A DNA stretch of 8,587 nucleotides, taken from assembly GCA_002695185.1 (NCBI GenBank), contig NZOF01000144.1, positions 1 through 8,587 of the forward strand, in the 5' to 3' direction. The number at the start of each line of letters is the position of its first letter. Position 1 is the first letter of the stretch. Shown here piece by piece: positions 1 through 7,900 of the stretch. The DNA is from Erythrobacter sp. Lineage in GTDB: Bacteria > Pseudomonadota > Alphaproteobacteria > Sphingomonadales > Sphingomonadaceae. Both the position numbers and the translations under genes were made by a program. The notes below the pieces were generated by a model that did no database searches, was not told the origin of the DNA, and saw only the letters and a program-made list of their open reading frames with translations.

Positions 1-1950
1 GCCCTCGCCAAGGCCAAGCTCTTTGCCGACCTGCCAGTGGCCTATCAGTATCTCAGTGGAGTCTCCGCGAATGCAACCGAGATCTTCAAGCAAACGCTGA
101 CGATCAACGCGATGAGCCAGGCCATGCATTCGATGGCGGCGACGAGCGGCGCGGGCAACGTCGACGTTTACGCCCAGACGCGCGCCGATATCCAGACCGA
201 GCGGACCTACGGCTCGATTGCCAGCAACGCGATGAAGTGGGTGCCGCTCCTCAATGTCGTGCTGACCGTGCTTTTCTACGCCCTGTTTCCTGTTCTCTTC
301 CCCCTGTTCCTGCTGCCCAAGACCGGGCCGCTGGCACTCAAAGGCTATGTGACGGGCTTCTTCTACCTGGCGGCATGGGGACCGCTGTTCGTAATCCTGC
401 ATATGATGCTGATGTACAAGGGGGCCTCGGACATGAGCGCGGTTGCTGGAAGCAGCGGGCTCAGTCTTGCAAGCTTCACCGGCATGGCCGATGTGAACAG
501 CGATATCGGGCTGCTCGCAGGCTATCTCATCGCCTCGGTGCCGTTTCTGGCCGGCGGCGTCGCCAAGGGCGCCATGGCGATTTCGCACCATGCGACAAGC
601 TATCTCAATCCGAGCCAGAACGCGGCCGAGGAAGCGGCGCGCGAGGCAAGCACAGGCAACGTCTCGCTGGGCAATACCAGCTTCGAGAATTCGAGCGTTC
701 TGACGCGTCAGTTCGCACAAGGGACAATCGCACCAAGCTTCACCTATGGCGCGGCGCAGACCCGCACGTTCAGCGATACCGGCTCGATGACGACGAGTTT
801 CCCCGAAGCCAGCTATGACCAGCTTCCGAACTCGAGCTATCCCTTCACGCCCAGCCTCGGACAGGAGTTCACCTCGCGCCTGTCGACGATGGCATCGCAA
901 GCCCGCTCGAACAGCGAGAGCTATGCGAACATTGCGACGGAATCGACCACCAGCGCGGTCACGAAGTTCCGCGAGCTGCGCAGCCAATTCAGCCGCGGAT
1001 CGGCTTTCGAGAGCGCGACCGGCACATCCAACTCCGACAGCATCCAGACCGCCTTCAACGAGGTTGACCAGGCGTCCACCAACCTGCAGCGTCAATTCGG
1101 CCTATCACGAAGGGCCGCTGACGACATTACTGTTGCCTGGTTCCTTAACGGCGAGGCCGGCGCCAGCGCTGGTGTGACGAATGGTGTGGCTTCCGCGAAT
1201 ATCGGAGCGAAAGGTGGGCGCAACCAATCGTGGACTGACAGCGACATTGGTATCGCATCCGAAGACCGCTCACGCATTTTCGGCAGCCTCGCGCAAATGT
1301 CGGACAGTCGGAACTGGTCGAGCACGCGCGATGGGTTTGTTCGCAGTGTCAGCACATCGTCGAGTTCCTCGATTTCCTCGACCGCGAGCGGCATGAACGC
1401 TTCGCTCACCGAGGCCCAGAGTTACAGCCGCGAAGCACGACGGGCTGAGGAACTGGCGAACCGCCTCGAAAGCCAGGCATCGTTCTTCGAAGGCAACAGC
1501 GCCGCAGGCAGCCTAAACTTGTCACAGGCCTACCGCGAATGGGGCTTGGTCGAAATTGAACGCAATCGCGACTTCTACGGCAATGTCCGCTTCGACGACC
1601 TGACCTTCCAACTCAGCCCGGAAGGCCAGGCGCTGCAGGGCAAATTCATTGAAAGCTACGCGGAACAGCTGCGCGACGGGATCGAAGACAGGCTCGTACT
1701 GACACCAGGACAGCCAATCTCGCGCCCTTCGGTGACAGGACCCGGATCTGTACGTGGCCGCGCCCAAATCGGTGGAGGGGGTTCAGGAACCGTGCCGCAG
1801 GTGGATCAGGGCACTGTTCACGACGAAGTACAGCGCGCTCAGGATGCCGGTCGTCAACGGATCCGCGGGTCCAGACACCGTCTGGACGCAGTTACCAAAG
1901 GAGCGCAGGGAGCAAGCGCGGAAGCAGCCGATGACGTGAAGGAATGGTAG
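1..1950 (+). CDS. traG: TraG-like conjugal transfer protein, mating-pair stabilisation/entry exclusion (5' partial)
   Basis: The frame is open from the first base (ALAKAKLFADLPVAYQ...) and ends at TAG 1948-1950, so 649 residues are visible and the real start lies off the left edge. The GTG at 37 is only an internal Val codon. Three hydrophobic stretches that can span the inner membrane lie at about nt 241-315, 349-417 and 505-573, with a Pro/Phe/Leu-rich pattern typical of the TraG N-terminal domain family of F-type type IV secretion. The remaining 450 or so residues are soluble, Ser/Thr/Gln-rich and partly helical (SREARRAEELANRLESQAS near nt 1420-1480), as in the long periplasmic part of TraG. 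In the F and SXT/R391 systems TraG helps assemble the pilus, stabilises mating pairs and is the target of entry exclusion in recipients. A Ser run sits at 1351-1380. The family call rests on membrane layout and overall pattern, not on a catalytic motif. Its normal operon partners are presumably upstream and not visible. Confidence 0.78.
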   Translation, partial: ALAKAKLFADLPVAYQYLSGVSANATEIFKQTLTINAMSQAMHSMAATSGAGNVDVYAQTRADIQTERTYGSIASNAMKWVPLLNVVLTVLFYALFPVLFPLFLLPKTGPLALKGYVTGFFYLAAWGPLFVILHMMLMYKGASDMSAVAGSSGLSLASFTGMADVNSDIGLLAGYLIASVPFLAGGVAKGAMAISHHATSYLNPSQNAAEEAAREASTGNVSLGNTSFENSSVLTRQFAQGTIAPSFTYGAAQTRTFSDTGSMTTSFPEASYDQLPNSSYPFTPSLGQEFTSRLSTMASQARSNSESYANIATESTTSAVTKFRELRSQFSRGSAFESATGTSNSDSIQTAFNEVDQASTNLQRQFGLSRRAADDITVAWFLNGEAGASAGVTNGVASANIGAKGGRNQSWTDSDIGIASEDRSRIFGSLAQMSDSRNWSSTRDGFVRSVSTSSSSSISSTASGMNASLTEAQSYSREARRAEELANRLESQASFFEGNSAAGSLNLSQAYREWGLVEIERNRDFYGNVRFDDLTFQLSPEGQALQGKFIESYAEQLRDGIEDRLVLTPGQPISRPSVTGPGSVRGRAQIGGGGSGTVPQVDQGTVHDEVQRAQDAGRQRIRGSRHRLDAVTKGAQGASAEAADDVKEW

Positions 1951-1954
1951 AATT

Positions 1955-2182
1955 TCAGCCCTTCAAGACATCCCAGTAGAGGACAAAGGAGGCGAAAATC
2001 GTGAGAATTAGAAATACCGCGACAGTCAGCTTCCGTCCCCACGGGTCGGCCCAGGACTTCTTGATCCGATACTCCATCACGCGATTGTCACGGATCGCCT
2101 GATCGATTTCGGACAGCCCCTCCCACTTCGGAGTACGATGCTCAGCGGTGTCGATGTCAAACTTGGTCATGATCGCATTCAT
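1955..2182 (-). CDS. Small single-pass membrane protein, 75 residues, unknown function
   Basis: I do not recognise this protein. The start chosen is the ATG at 2182 (MNAIMTKFDIDTAEH), because AAGGAG lies 7 bases upstream; the frame could extend to 2221, and an internal ATG at 2170 has no comparable ribosome binding site. Residues 1-50 are hydrophilic and charged. Residues about 53-70 (TVAVFLILTIFASFVLYW) form one membrane helix, followed by a five-residue tail (DVLKG). Basic residues just before the helix (RIKK, GRK) predict the N-terminal part in the cytoplasm. It converges on traG with only four bases between the two stop codons. It lies 100 bases downstream of the helicase gene on the same strand, so it may be the last gene of that operon or have its own promoter in the gap. 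Candidate roles are an entry-exclusion or regulatory partner of the conjugation system, or a membrane component of the ATPase-helicase module. Neither is shown by the sequence. Confidence 0.72.
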   Translation of the reverse strand: MNAIMTKFDIDTAEHRTPKWEGLSEIDQAIRDNRVMEYRIKKSWADPWGRKLTVAVFLILTIFASFVLYWDVLKG

Positions 2183-2189
2183 CTCGCTT

Positions 2190-2195
2190 CTCCTT
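2190..2195 (-). promoter_or_regulatory. Shine-Dalgarno site AAGGAG of the small membrane-protein gene
   Basis: The plus strand reads CTCCTT here, giving AAGGAG on the minus strand, seven bases before the ATG at 2182. It is the strongest ribosome binding site seen in the window. It decides the start of the small gene in favour of MNAIM over the longer frame start at 2221 and the internal ATG at 2170. Confidence 0.75.
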
Positions 2196-2282
2196 AGAAC
2201 ATAGCAGAAACAAGGGCCCACGCCATAGAAACATGTCCCACAATAGACGCGGCAGCCTTTCCTCAGAGCCTAGGCAGGGCGG

Positions 2283-4970
2283 TCACGTACCGGCGTTTTC
2301 ATCCGGCAGAAGCATGATCTCACTGCGGATGCCGGGCCGGGTCATCATTTCGGCGATAGTTGGCAAGCTTGCCTTCATGGACGAAAGTAGACTCGCCTCG
2401 AGTGCCTTCAGTTGCTCGCCGTTCACAGAAGGTGGTTTGGGATTGTCTGCTCGGCCCAATGTGTTGAGCATCTGCAGAACCTCCCAATCCCGCAGGACAT
2501 GGGTCTGCCCTTCATGATCGCGCCATGCCCCCAACACAATCCTGGTAACCGAATGGTCTTGGCCGGTGACTTGGTCCTCGACCGAAGCAATGAGCATGGG
2601 AGCTGGCAATCGCAGGCAAATCGCCAGCGTGCTTTGCAAGCCCTCTCCTTCCTTCAAAGCGCGATCGAAAAGTGTATGCCCTACACCCACGAGACGCATT
2701 GGGCCTTCCCGATCGCCTAGGCGGACGTTGCGATCGAACAGCAAGCCTTTGTACCGATCCTGCATCGCGTAATCGTCATCCACCCATTTCTCAGGGGACA
2801 GGACATCCAGCCCATCGTCCCTCCGAAACACGCGGCGGCCTTGCGACTCCATCATCATCGCGAAGAAACGTTCGAGATCGGGAAGATCGACCTGCGGGAG
2901 GTTTCGTCCAACTTGCGCAAAATCGAAGCGGGTTACGTTCCCCATCATCGTCTTGACCTTGTCGACCAGGTCTTCTCCGCCAATGGTAGCGGATTCCCGG
3001 TCGAACCACTGATCAAGGCTTTCGCGCGACTGCGTCTGTCCAGCCGCAAAAATCTTCTCGAATGCGCTCGGGCCGGTCATGCCGATGACGAGCTGACTGA
3101 TGTCTTCGCGCTCGTCCATGGCTTCGTCGAGAGCGCGCTGAATTCGCTCGAGTTTGGCGTTCAATAGGTCCCAAATTCGCGCCTCTACGGTGTCCGGGTT
3201 TCGCAGGATAAAGACCTGGACCGGCCGTGTCTGACCATATCTGGAAAGTCGCCCGACACGCTGATGCAAACGCATCGGATTCCATGGCATGTCTACATGT
3301 ATCAGCGTGGCGCAACGCTCTTGGAGATCGATCCCCTCGCCTGCTGCCTCAGTTGAGACCAGAAACCGGATCGAACCCTGATTGAAAGCCTCGGCCGCCG
3401 CGTCGCGCGACCAACTTTTTGGCCCGCGAGACCCGTCTGCCTTGTTGATCTCCTCCAAGCGCTCATCGCCGTTGATAAAGGCACAGCAACCGTGCCCAAA
3501 TCGAGCGTGCAGGGCATCAACGACCAAGGCTTGTGTCGCCTTATATTCGGTGAAGAGAAGTACGGGCTCACCTGAAGGCAGCTCGCGTTCAATGAGATCG
3601 ACCAGACGTTCGATCTTGCGCTCCTGCTGAATAGGCTCTGCCAATTCGAGCAACTCATCAAGCCGAGCAATCTCCCCCTCCATGAGTTCGGCAAGCATCT
3701 TGCTCCACGCTTCCTCATCGGCTCGGGCTCGATCATCCAAAGTCTCGTCTTCGTCTTCCTCCGTTATCGTCGGAATAGGGGCGCGAGCCTGTTCGGCGAC
3801 ATCTGCCAGTTTGGCCCGGCGCTTGGTCAAAGCGCTTCGAATTGCAGCGATCGAACTGGCTGCCAGTTTTTGAAGCGCAATGAGCAAGAGCATCCGGGCT
3901 GACTGCGCCCGGCCATCGAGTGTCGATGCATAAGCTCGCCCATCAATGATGAAGCTGCTCAGCATTTCGTAAAAGGCGCTTTCCTCGGGGCTGAAGGCGT
4001 ATTCTCGCGTCTCCACCGTGACCGGCGTGAAGAGGCGGTTGCCTTTGAGGTCAGTAACCGTCGCCTTGTTATTGCGGATCATCACATCCGGAAGCTTGGT
4101 CAACTGCTCGTCGATATCATGTTCGGGTCCGAACTGGTCCGGATCGAGCAGGCTGAGTAGGGAAAGAAAGCCGAAGTCCTTTCCACGGTGCGGTGTACCG
4201 GTGAAAAGCAAAAGCGAGCGGATCTTATGTCTTTCTTCCAGCGCGCGCAGGAGCTGGAAGGATAGAGTTTCCCCTGTCCGCTCATCGGCGTGAAGATGGT
4301 GCGCCTCGTCGACCACCACAGCGTCCCAAGGGTCGGCAGAAAGGAAGCGACTACCATCCGATCGACCATCGGCAACTTCACGGCGCAGAGTGTGAACCGA
4401 TGCCACAACCATGTTCGCTGTGTCCCAGAAGTCCACGGTCGGCGTATCAACCGAGCGATCATACACCTGCAGACGGATATCGAACATCTGACGGAGCCGC
4501 TTCTGCCATTGGGGCACCAGTTTGGCAGGCGCCAATACCAGTAGGCGGCGGATTTGTGCTCGTGCCACCAAAGGCATGAGCACAAGGCCAGCCTCAATGG
4601 TCTTTCCCAGCCCCACATCGTCGGCCACCAGCCAGCGGAAGGGGAATGTCCGGTTGACCTTGTGACAAACCCAAAGCTGATGCGGGAGCAGCTGCACCCG
4701 CGATCTTGAAAATACCCCCCACTGATCGTTCACAGAGCGAATAGCCATGGCGCTGGCGCGCATTAAAGTTTCTGCGCTTTCATCAAATGTGCCGGTGGAA
4801 AGAGCCAGCTCGAGCGCCCGAGCAAGGGTGAGTTCGGTGCGCAAGACCTGCTGAATCGTTGCGCCGAAACGAACAACGACAAATTCACCTGCATCCGCAA
4901 TCACCTGGCCAGCGCCGTGGCGTGGGTGATTGACCCTTGTATCGGCGGCCAGCGCTTCAGGCATCGTCAT
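2283..4970 (-). CDS. SNF2/RapA-type superfamily 2 helicase (DNA translocase), 895 residues
   Basis: All SF2/SNF2 motifs are present and intact, so an active ATP-driven translocase on double-stranded DNA is likely. Seen in order: a Q-motif-like stretch (LLPHQLWVCHKV, residues 94-105); Walker A ADDVGLGKTIEAG (116-128, Lys123); motif Ia LAPAKLVPQWQ; DEAH box VVVDEAHH (218-225); motif III LFTGTPH; an acidic linker (about 403-420); then the second RecA lobe with motif IV LLFTEYKATQ (471-480), motif V VSTEAAGEGIDLQ (538-550) and motif VI HQRVGRLSRYGQ (569-580). Motifs I and II read like RapA/HepA and like the SNF2 proteins of DISARM (DrmD) and Dpd (DpdE) loci. Residues 13-48 (HPRHGAGQVI..., VVVRFG) resemble a small SH3/Tudor-like DNA-binding module. 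Residues about 605-895 match nothing I recognise and show no nuclease motif. The start is ATG 4970 (MTMPEALAA), or ATG 4964. The frame stays open to 5228, but those codons lie inside the ATPase gene and translate to a non-protein-like Ser/Met/Thr-rich string. It overlaps the ATPase gene by 14 bases. Confidence 0.9.
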   Translation of the reverse strand: MTMPEALAADTRVNHPRHGAGQVIADAGEFVVVRFGATIQQVLRTELTLARALELALSTGTFDESAETLMRASAMAIRSVNDQWGVFSRSRVQLLPHQLWVCHKVNRTFPFRWLVADDVGLGKTIEAGLVLMPLVARAQIRRLLVLAPAKLVPQWQKRLRQMFDIRLQVYDRSVDTPTVDFWDTANMVVASVHTLRREVADGRSDGSRFLSADPWDAVVVDEAHHLHADERTGETLSFQLLRALEERHKIRSLLLFTGTPHRGKDFGFLSLLSLLDPDQFGPEHDIDEQLTKLPDVMIRNNKATVTDLKGNRLFTPVTVETREYAFSPEESAFYEMLSSFIIDGRAYASTLDGRAQSARMLLLIALQKLAASSIAAIRSALTKRRAKLADVAEQARAPIPTITEEDEDETLDDRARADEEAWSKMLAELMEGEIARLDELLELAEPIQQERKIERLVDLIERELPSGEPVLLFTEYKATQALVVDALHARFGHGCCAFINGDERLEEINKADGSRGPKSWSRDAAAEAFNQGSIRFLVSTEAAGEGIDLQERCATLIHVDMPWNPMRLHQRVGRLSRYGQTRPVQVFILRNPDTVEARIWDLLNAKLERIQRALDEAMDEREDISQLVIGMTGPSAFEKIFAAGQTQSRESLDQWFDRESATIGGEDLVDKVKTMMGNVTRFDFAQVGRNLPQVDLPDLERFFAMMMESQGRRVFRRDDGLDVLSPEKWVDDDYAMQDRYKGLLFDRNVRLGDREGPMRLVGVGHTLFDRALKEGEGLQSTLAICLRLPAPMLIASVEDQVTGQDHSVTRIVLGAWRDHEGQTHVLRDWEVLQMLNTLGRADNPKPPSVNGEQLKALEASLLSSMKASLPTIAEMMTRPGIRSEIMLLPDENAGT
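4957..4970 (-). promoter_or_regulatory. Stop/start overlap coupling ATPase and helicase translation
   Basis: The minus strand reads ATGACGATGCCTGA. The final TGA is the ATPase stop, and the two ATGs in the other frame are the candidate helicase starts. No strong Shine-Dalgarno site precedes either ATG (only GGGAC about 11-15 bases upstream and a weak GAAG). Initiation by ribosomes finishing the ATPase is therefore likely. The coupling is inferred from this geometry. Confidence 0.65.
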
Positions 4971-7900
4971 CTTCGGCATCGTCCCAACTGTTATCTGGCC
5001 ATTCTGCGACGTCGGCATCATAGAGGATCGACACGAGGTCATCGCGGTGCTTGGCGAGTGTGATGACGTGCAGTGGCAAATCACCGTCACCATCGAAATG
5101 GGCGGCATCTCCAATGCAACGCTCGACTGCCCCATACAGGGCGCGTCCTTCGTCAATGCCACGCTCGAACTGGCCCATGCCAAGCGTGTGGGCGAGGCGG
5201 CGGACGCGTTCCGCTGCGCTCCAGCCATAAGGCATAATCTGTTCGGATTGAGCCTGCGAATAGATACCCTTGCGGCCTAATTCGCGCACCAGCCAGTTTG
5301 CGCCAATACCAAGCGATCTTGCTAGGGGCGCTGCCTCTATGCCCATGCGGGCCGCAACGTGGGAGAACGCCGGCCGCAAGTGCCCGCGAAGGGATACATC
5401 GCCCTCTTGGGCAACTACCGCCGGAAATTTCATAAATAGCCTTTGGTAGCTCTCGAGGTGCCGTGCGATCATGCATAGATCGGGAAGGCATCGGCGCCAC
5501 ATCAGGTAGCTCTCATCCGCATCCGGATCGCTCCAGGCTCGAAGCCGCTCGACAAAAGGTCTCAGCTCCTCGTCACAAGGGTCGATTGTCGCGAGTTCTT
5601 GCCACCATCCATCCTGGATCGCCCTGGCAACAAATTGCCGGGACTGAGCCGGTTTGATCCTCCCAAGCGTCTGGAAGGTTGCGAGCGAGAGCATGGTAAA
5701 CCAAGCAGGCTTATCCCCGTCAGCCAAAGCCCCGGAGGAAAAATCCTCAGGATAGACCGCACGATCATACGCCTCGCGCAGACCGACCTTATTGGCGTGC
5801 CACCATTGCGCGATGCCCGAAAGCGCCTGCTCAGCATCGGGTTGCCAAGGGCTGGTCGTATCGGTCGGTATTGAAGGAAACCCAAAGGAATATCCAAGTT
5901 TGGCGAGCAATCGGTTTTTTTCGTCCTGCTGCAGTCCGGCGAGCAACGGAGAGTTCACCAATTCGTCCACAGTGGGAAGCCACTTTGCCGCGCTCGCCAA
6001 TTGAGCGACAGTCCGATCATCCGCGCCGACCAAATAGCGAATGAAGGCTGTCTGGCGCACTGGACTGTCACCAGCACTCTCAGCCCATTTCTCCCAAACA
6101 TTTGGTGTATGTCCGGACTGTTCACGTGCGAAGGCGGCGAGGTCAAAGGCAGACCCCGTGTAATTCGAAGCCAACCGCCCTGAAGGATGCGCGAAGGCTG
6201 CCCGCTCTTGTTCATCGCTATTGCCCTGCGGAAATGCCAGCAGCCGGATGGGCTGCCAACTTCCATCTTCGGCTAGCCAGTTCCGCTCTCGCAGGACCTT
6301 GCGGAATTCCGCTTCTTCCTCGCCGGTCATGGCAAGCGACACGGCTTCTCCGCAAAGGCAGGCAAGACTTTCCGCTAGTGCGCAGTCTATTCCCTCGCCT
6401 CCGGAGAGCGCTTCGACCAACGTAACGGTATCCAAACGTTGCCCCGAAGGGAGCCCAACAGATTTTAGCAGCCGGCCAGTTTCCTCCGTGACAACGGCAT
6501 TCGCGAATTCTTCCAAGGCGAGCAATTCAGTAATCGCGATTTGAGCATCATGGTCGGCGATCGCTCCTGACAAGCGCCATTTGACATCAGCCGCGCACGA
6601 TGCACCGCCGAATGCCAAGGGAACTAGGGGGCGTTCCGCCCATAGTCGTGCGAGGCCCTGGCCTGATTTATGAAGTGAATGTTCAGGTCCGTAACTTGCC
6701 AAGTCATGCCCAAAGAGCTGCACGAGTTTTCGCCAGAAGTCCTCTCGTCCTTCGGGATCCAGTCCCGTCGCGTGCGCAAAGCCTTTCCAGTCGGCACTGC
6801 AAGCGTCGTAAAAGGCGATAAGCCGGGGGCCAAGGGAAAGGCCCAGCCGCGCAAATCGGCTTTCCTTCTCGTCTGCCGTACCGGACAATTGGGTGCGTCC
6901 GGGATCGACCGGAAAGCGGCCTTCCAATAGCCAGGCTCCCCGGCGGCGTTCGCCAACGAGCGGGACAAGATGCCAGAACTGAGGCACATCACTCGGGAAG
7001 GCATGGGGTCCATTGCGACCGAAGGGCAGGAAGAGCGGGAAATCATTCCCCAAATCGAAGCGCAGTACGCGGCGAGTGCCATCGATTGCCAGCCAGCTTA
7101 CGCCATCAACCAGCCGATGCTCCTCGTGTCGGAATACTTTCTCGCCTTCAGGGCCTGCCACTTCGATGGATGCGTCCTGACCGAGTGCAGCCAAGAACGG
7201 AGCTGCCTCCCGAAACGCTTCCCATGCCTCAAGCGCCTCATCTTCTCGACCAGGTGCCACAGGAATTTCAATGAGTGTCGCTTTGCGCCCCCTGTCGTGA
7301 AAAGGGGCGATCGTCCTGCTTCCCCCTTCCCAGTCGGCAGGGATCATGCCGCCCAGGATACGAATGGCTATGCCACCGCTGGCCAGGCGAACTTCGTCGG
7401 CGAGCATGTGCACGGTCTTAAATCCAAGGCCGAAGCGACCGGTTACTGCATCCCCATCCTTTGCAGAGTGATTGATCGCGAGCATGTTCGAAAGATCGCG
7501 GCGGTGCCCTTCCTCTTCGGCCTTCAGGGGATCACTCCCGGGCTGATTGACCGGCCGCCCCCAATGGATCACCCGCAAACACGTGATCATTTGATCGCCG
7601 TCGGAGATGGCTTCGACACGAAAGCGTCCGTTGCCGTGCCACTGCGCCTGTGCATCGACAGCATTCTGGTACAGTTCGAACAGCACGCGATGTGGGGCAT
7701 AGCCCATCTCATCGATCTTTTGGCGGGTGGCATCGAGGAGTTCCTTCGCACCCTCGTCCGACTGCGCGGCGGCCCAAAGCGCGCAGCGCGCCTTGTCGCG
7801 GTCGCGAGGCGCATCGCGATGGTAGTCACTTAATGCAGTTCGCATCACAGGCCCGGTCTTGATACCGGCCAGGCGATCATGAAGGACCTCCTGCAATTCC

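Noticed and set aside
237..818. 193-codon open frame inside traG, different phase
   Set aside because: Arg/Gly/Cys-rich translation within the traG region, where the traG frame itself shows clear membrane segments. It is a shadow frame.
2268..2275. Palindrome GCCTAGGC near the helicase stop, considered as a terminator or attachment core
   Set aside because: It is only eight bases, has no loop or T-tract, and the same octamer occurs at 2715-2722 inside the helicase coding sequence.
2183..2282. Gap before the small gene, examined for a promoter or a Rho-independent terminator
   Set aside because: No stem followed by a T-run is seen, and no -35/-10 pair with good spacing. Possible elements such as TTGTTT and TATGTT are too close together to call.
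2233..2517. 94-codon plus-strand frame running from the intergenic gap into the helicase 3' end
   Set aside because: Most of it is antisense to the helicase C-terminus. It has no Shine-Dalgarno site and a Ser/Arg-rich composition.
4100..4618. 172-codon minus-strand frame within the helicase gene
   Set aside because: It overlaps the Walker A to DEAH region of the helicase in another phase. The translation is Trp/Cys/Arg-rich and not protein-like.
4971..5228. 86-residue N-terminal extension of the helicase frame
   Set aside because: The frame is open, but it overlaps the end of the ATPase gene in another phase and translates to a Ser/Met/Thr-rich string unlike protein. The helicase sequence becomes protein-like right at MTMPEAL.
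4930..5280. 116-codon plus-strand frame across the ATPase/helicase junction
   Set aside because: It is antisense to the ends of two well-supported genes, with no independent start signal. Its fairly smooth translation is explained by base composition.
6970..7833. 287-codon open frame on the plus strand, opposite the GHKL domain
   Set aside because: It lies wholly antisense to the GHKL ATP-binding motifs, has no ribosome binding site I can see, and its translation is rich in Cys, His, Arg and Pro without domain-like structure. It is a GC-rich shadow frame.
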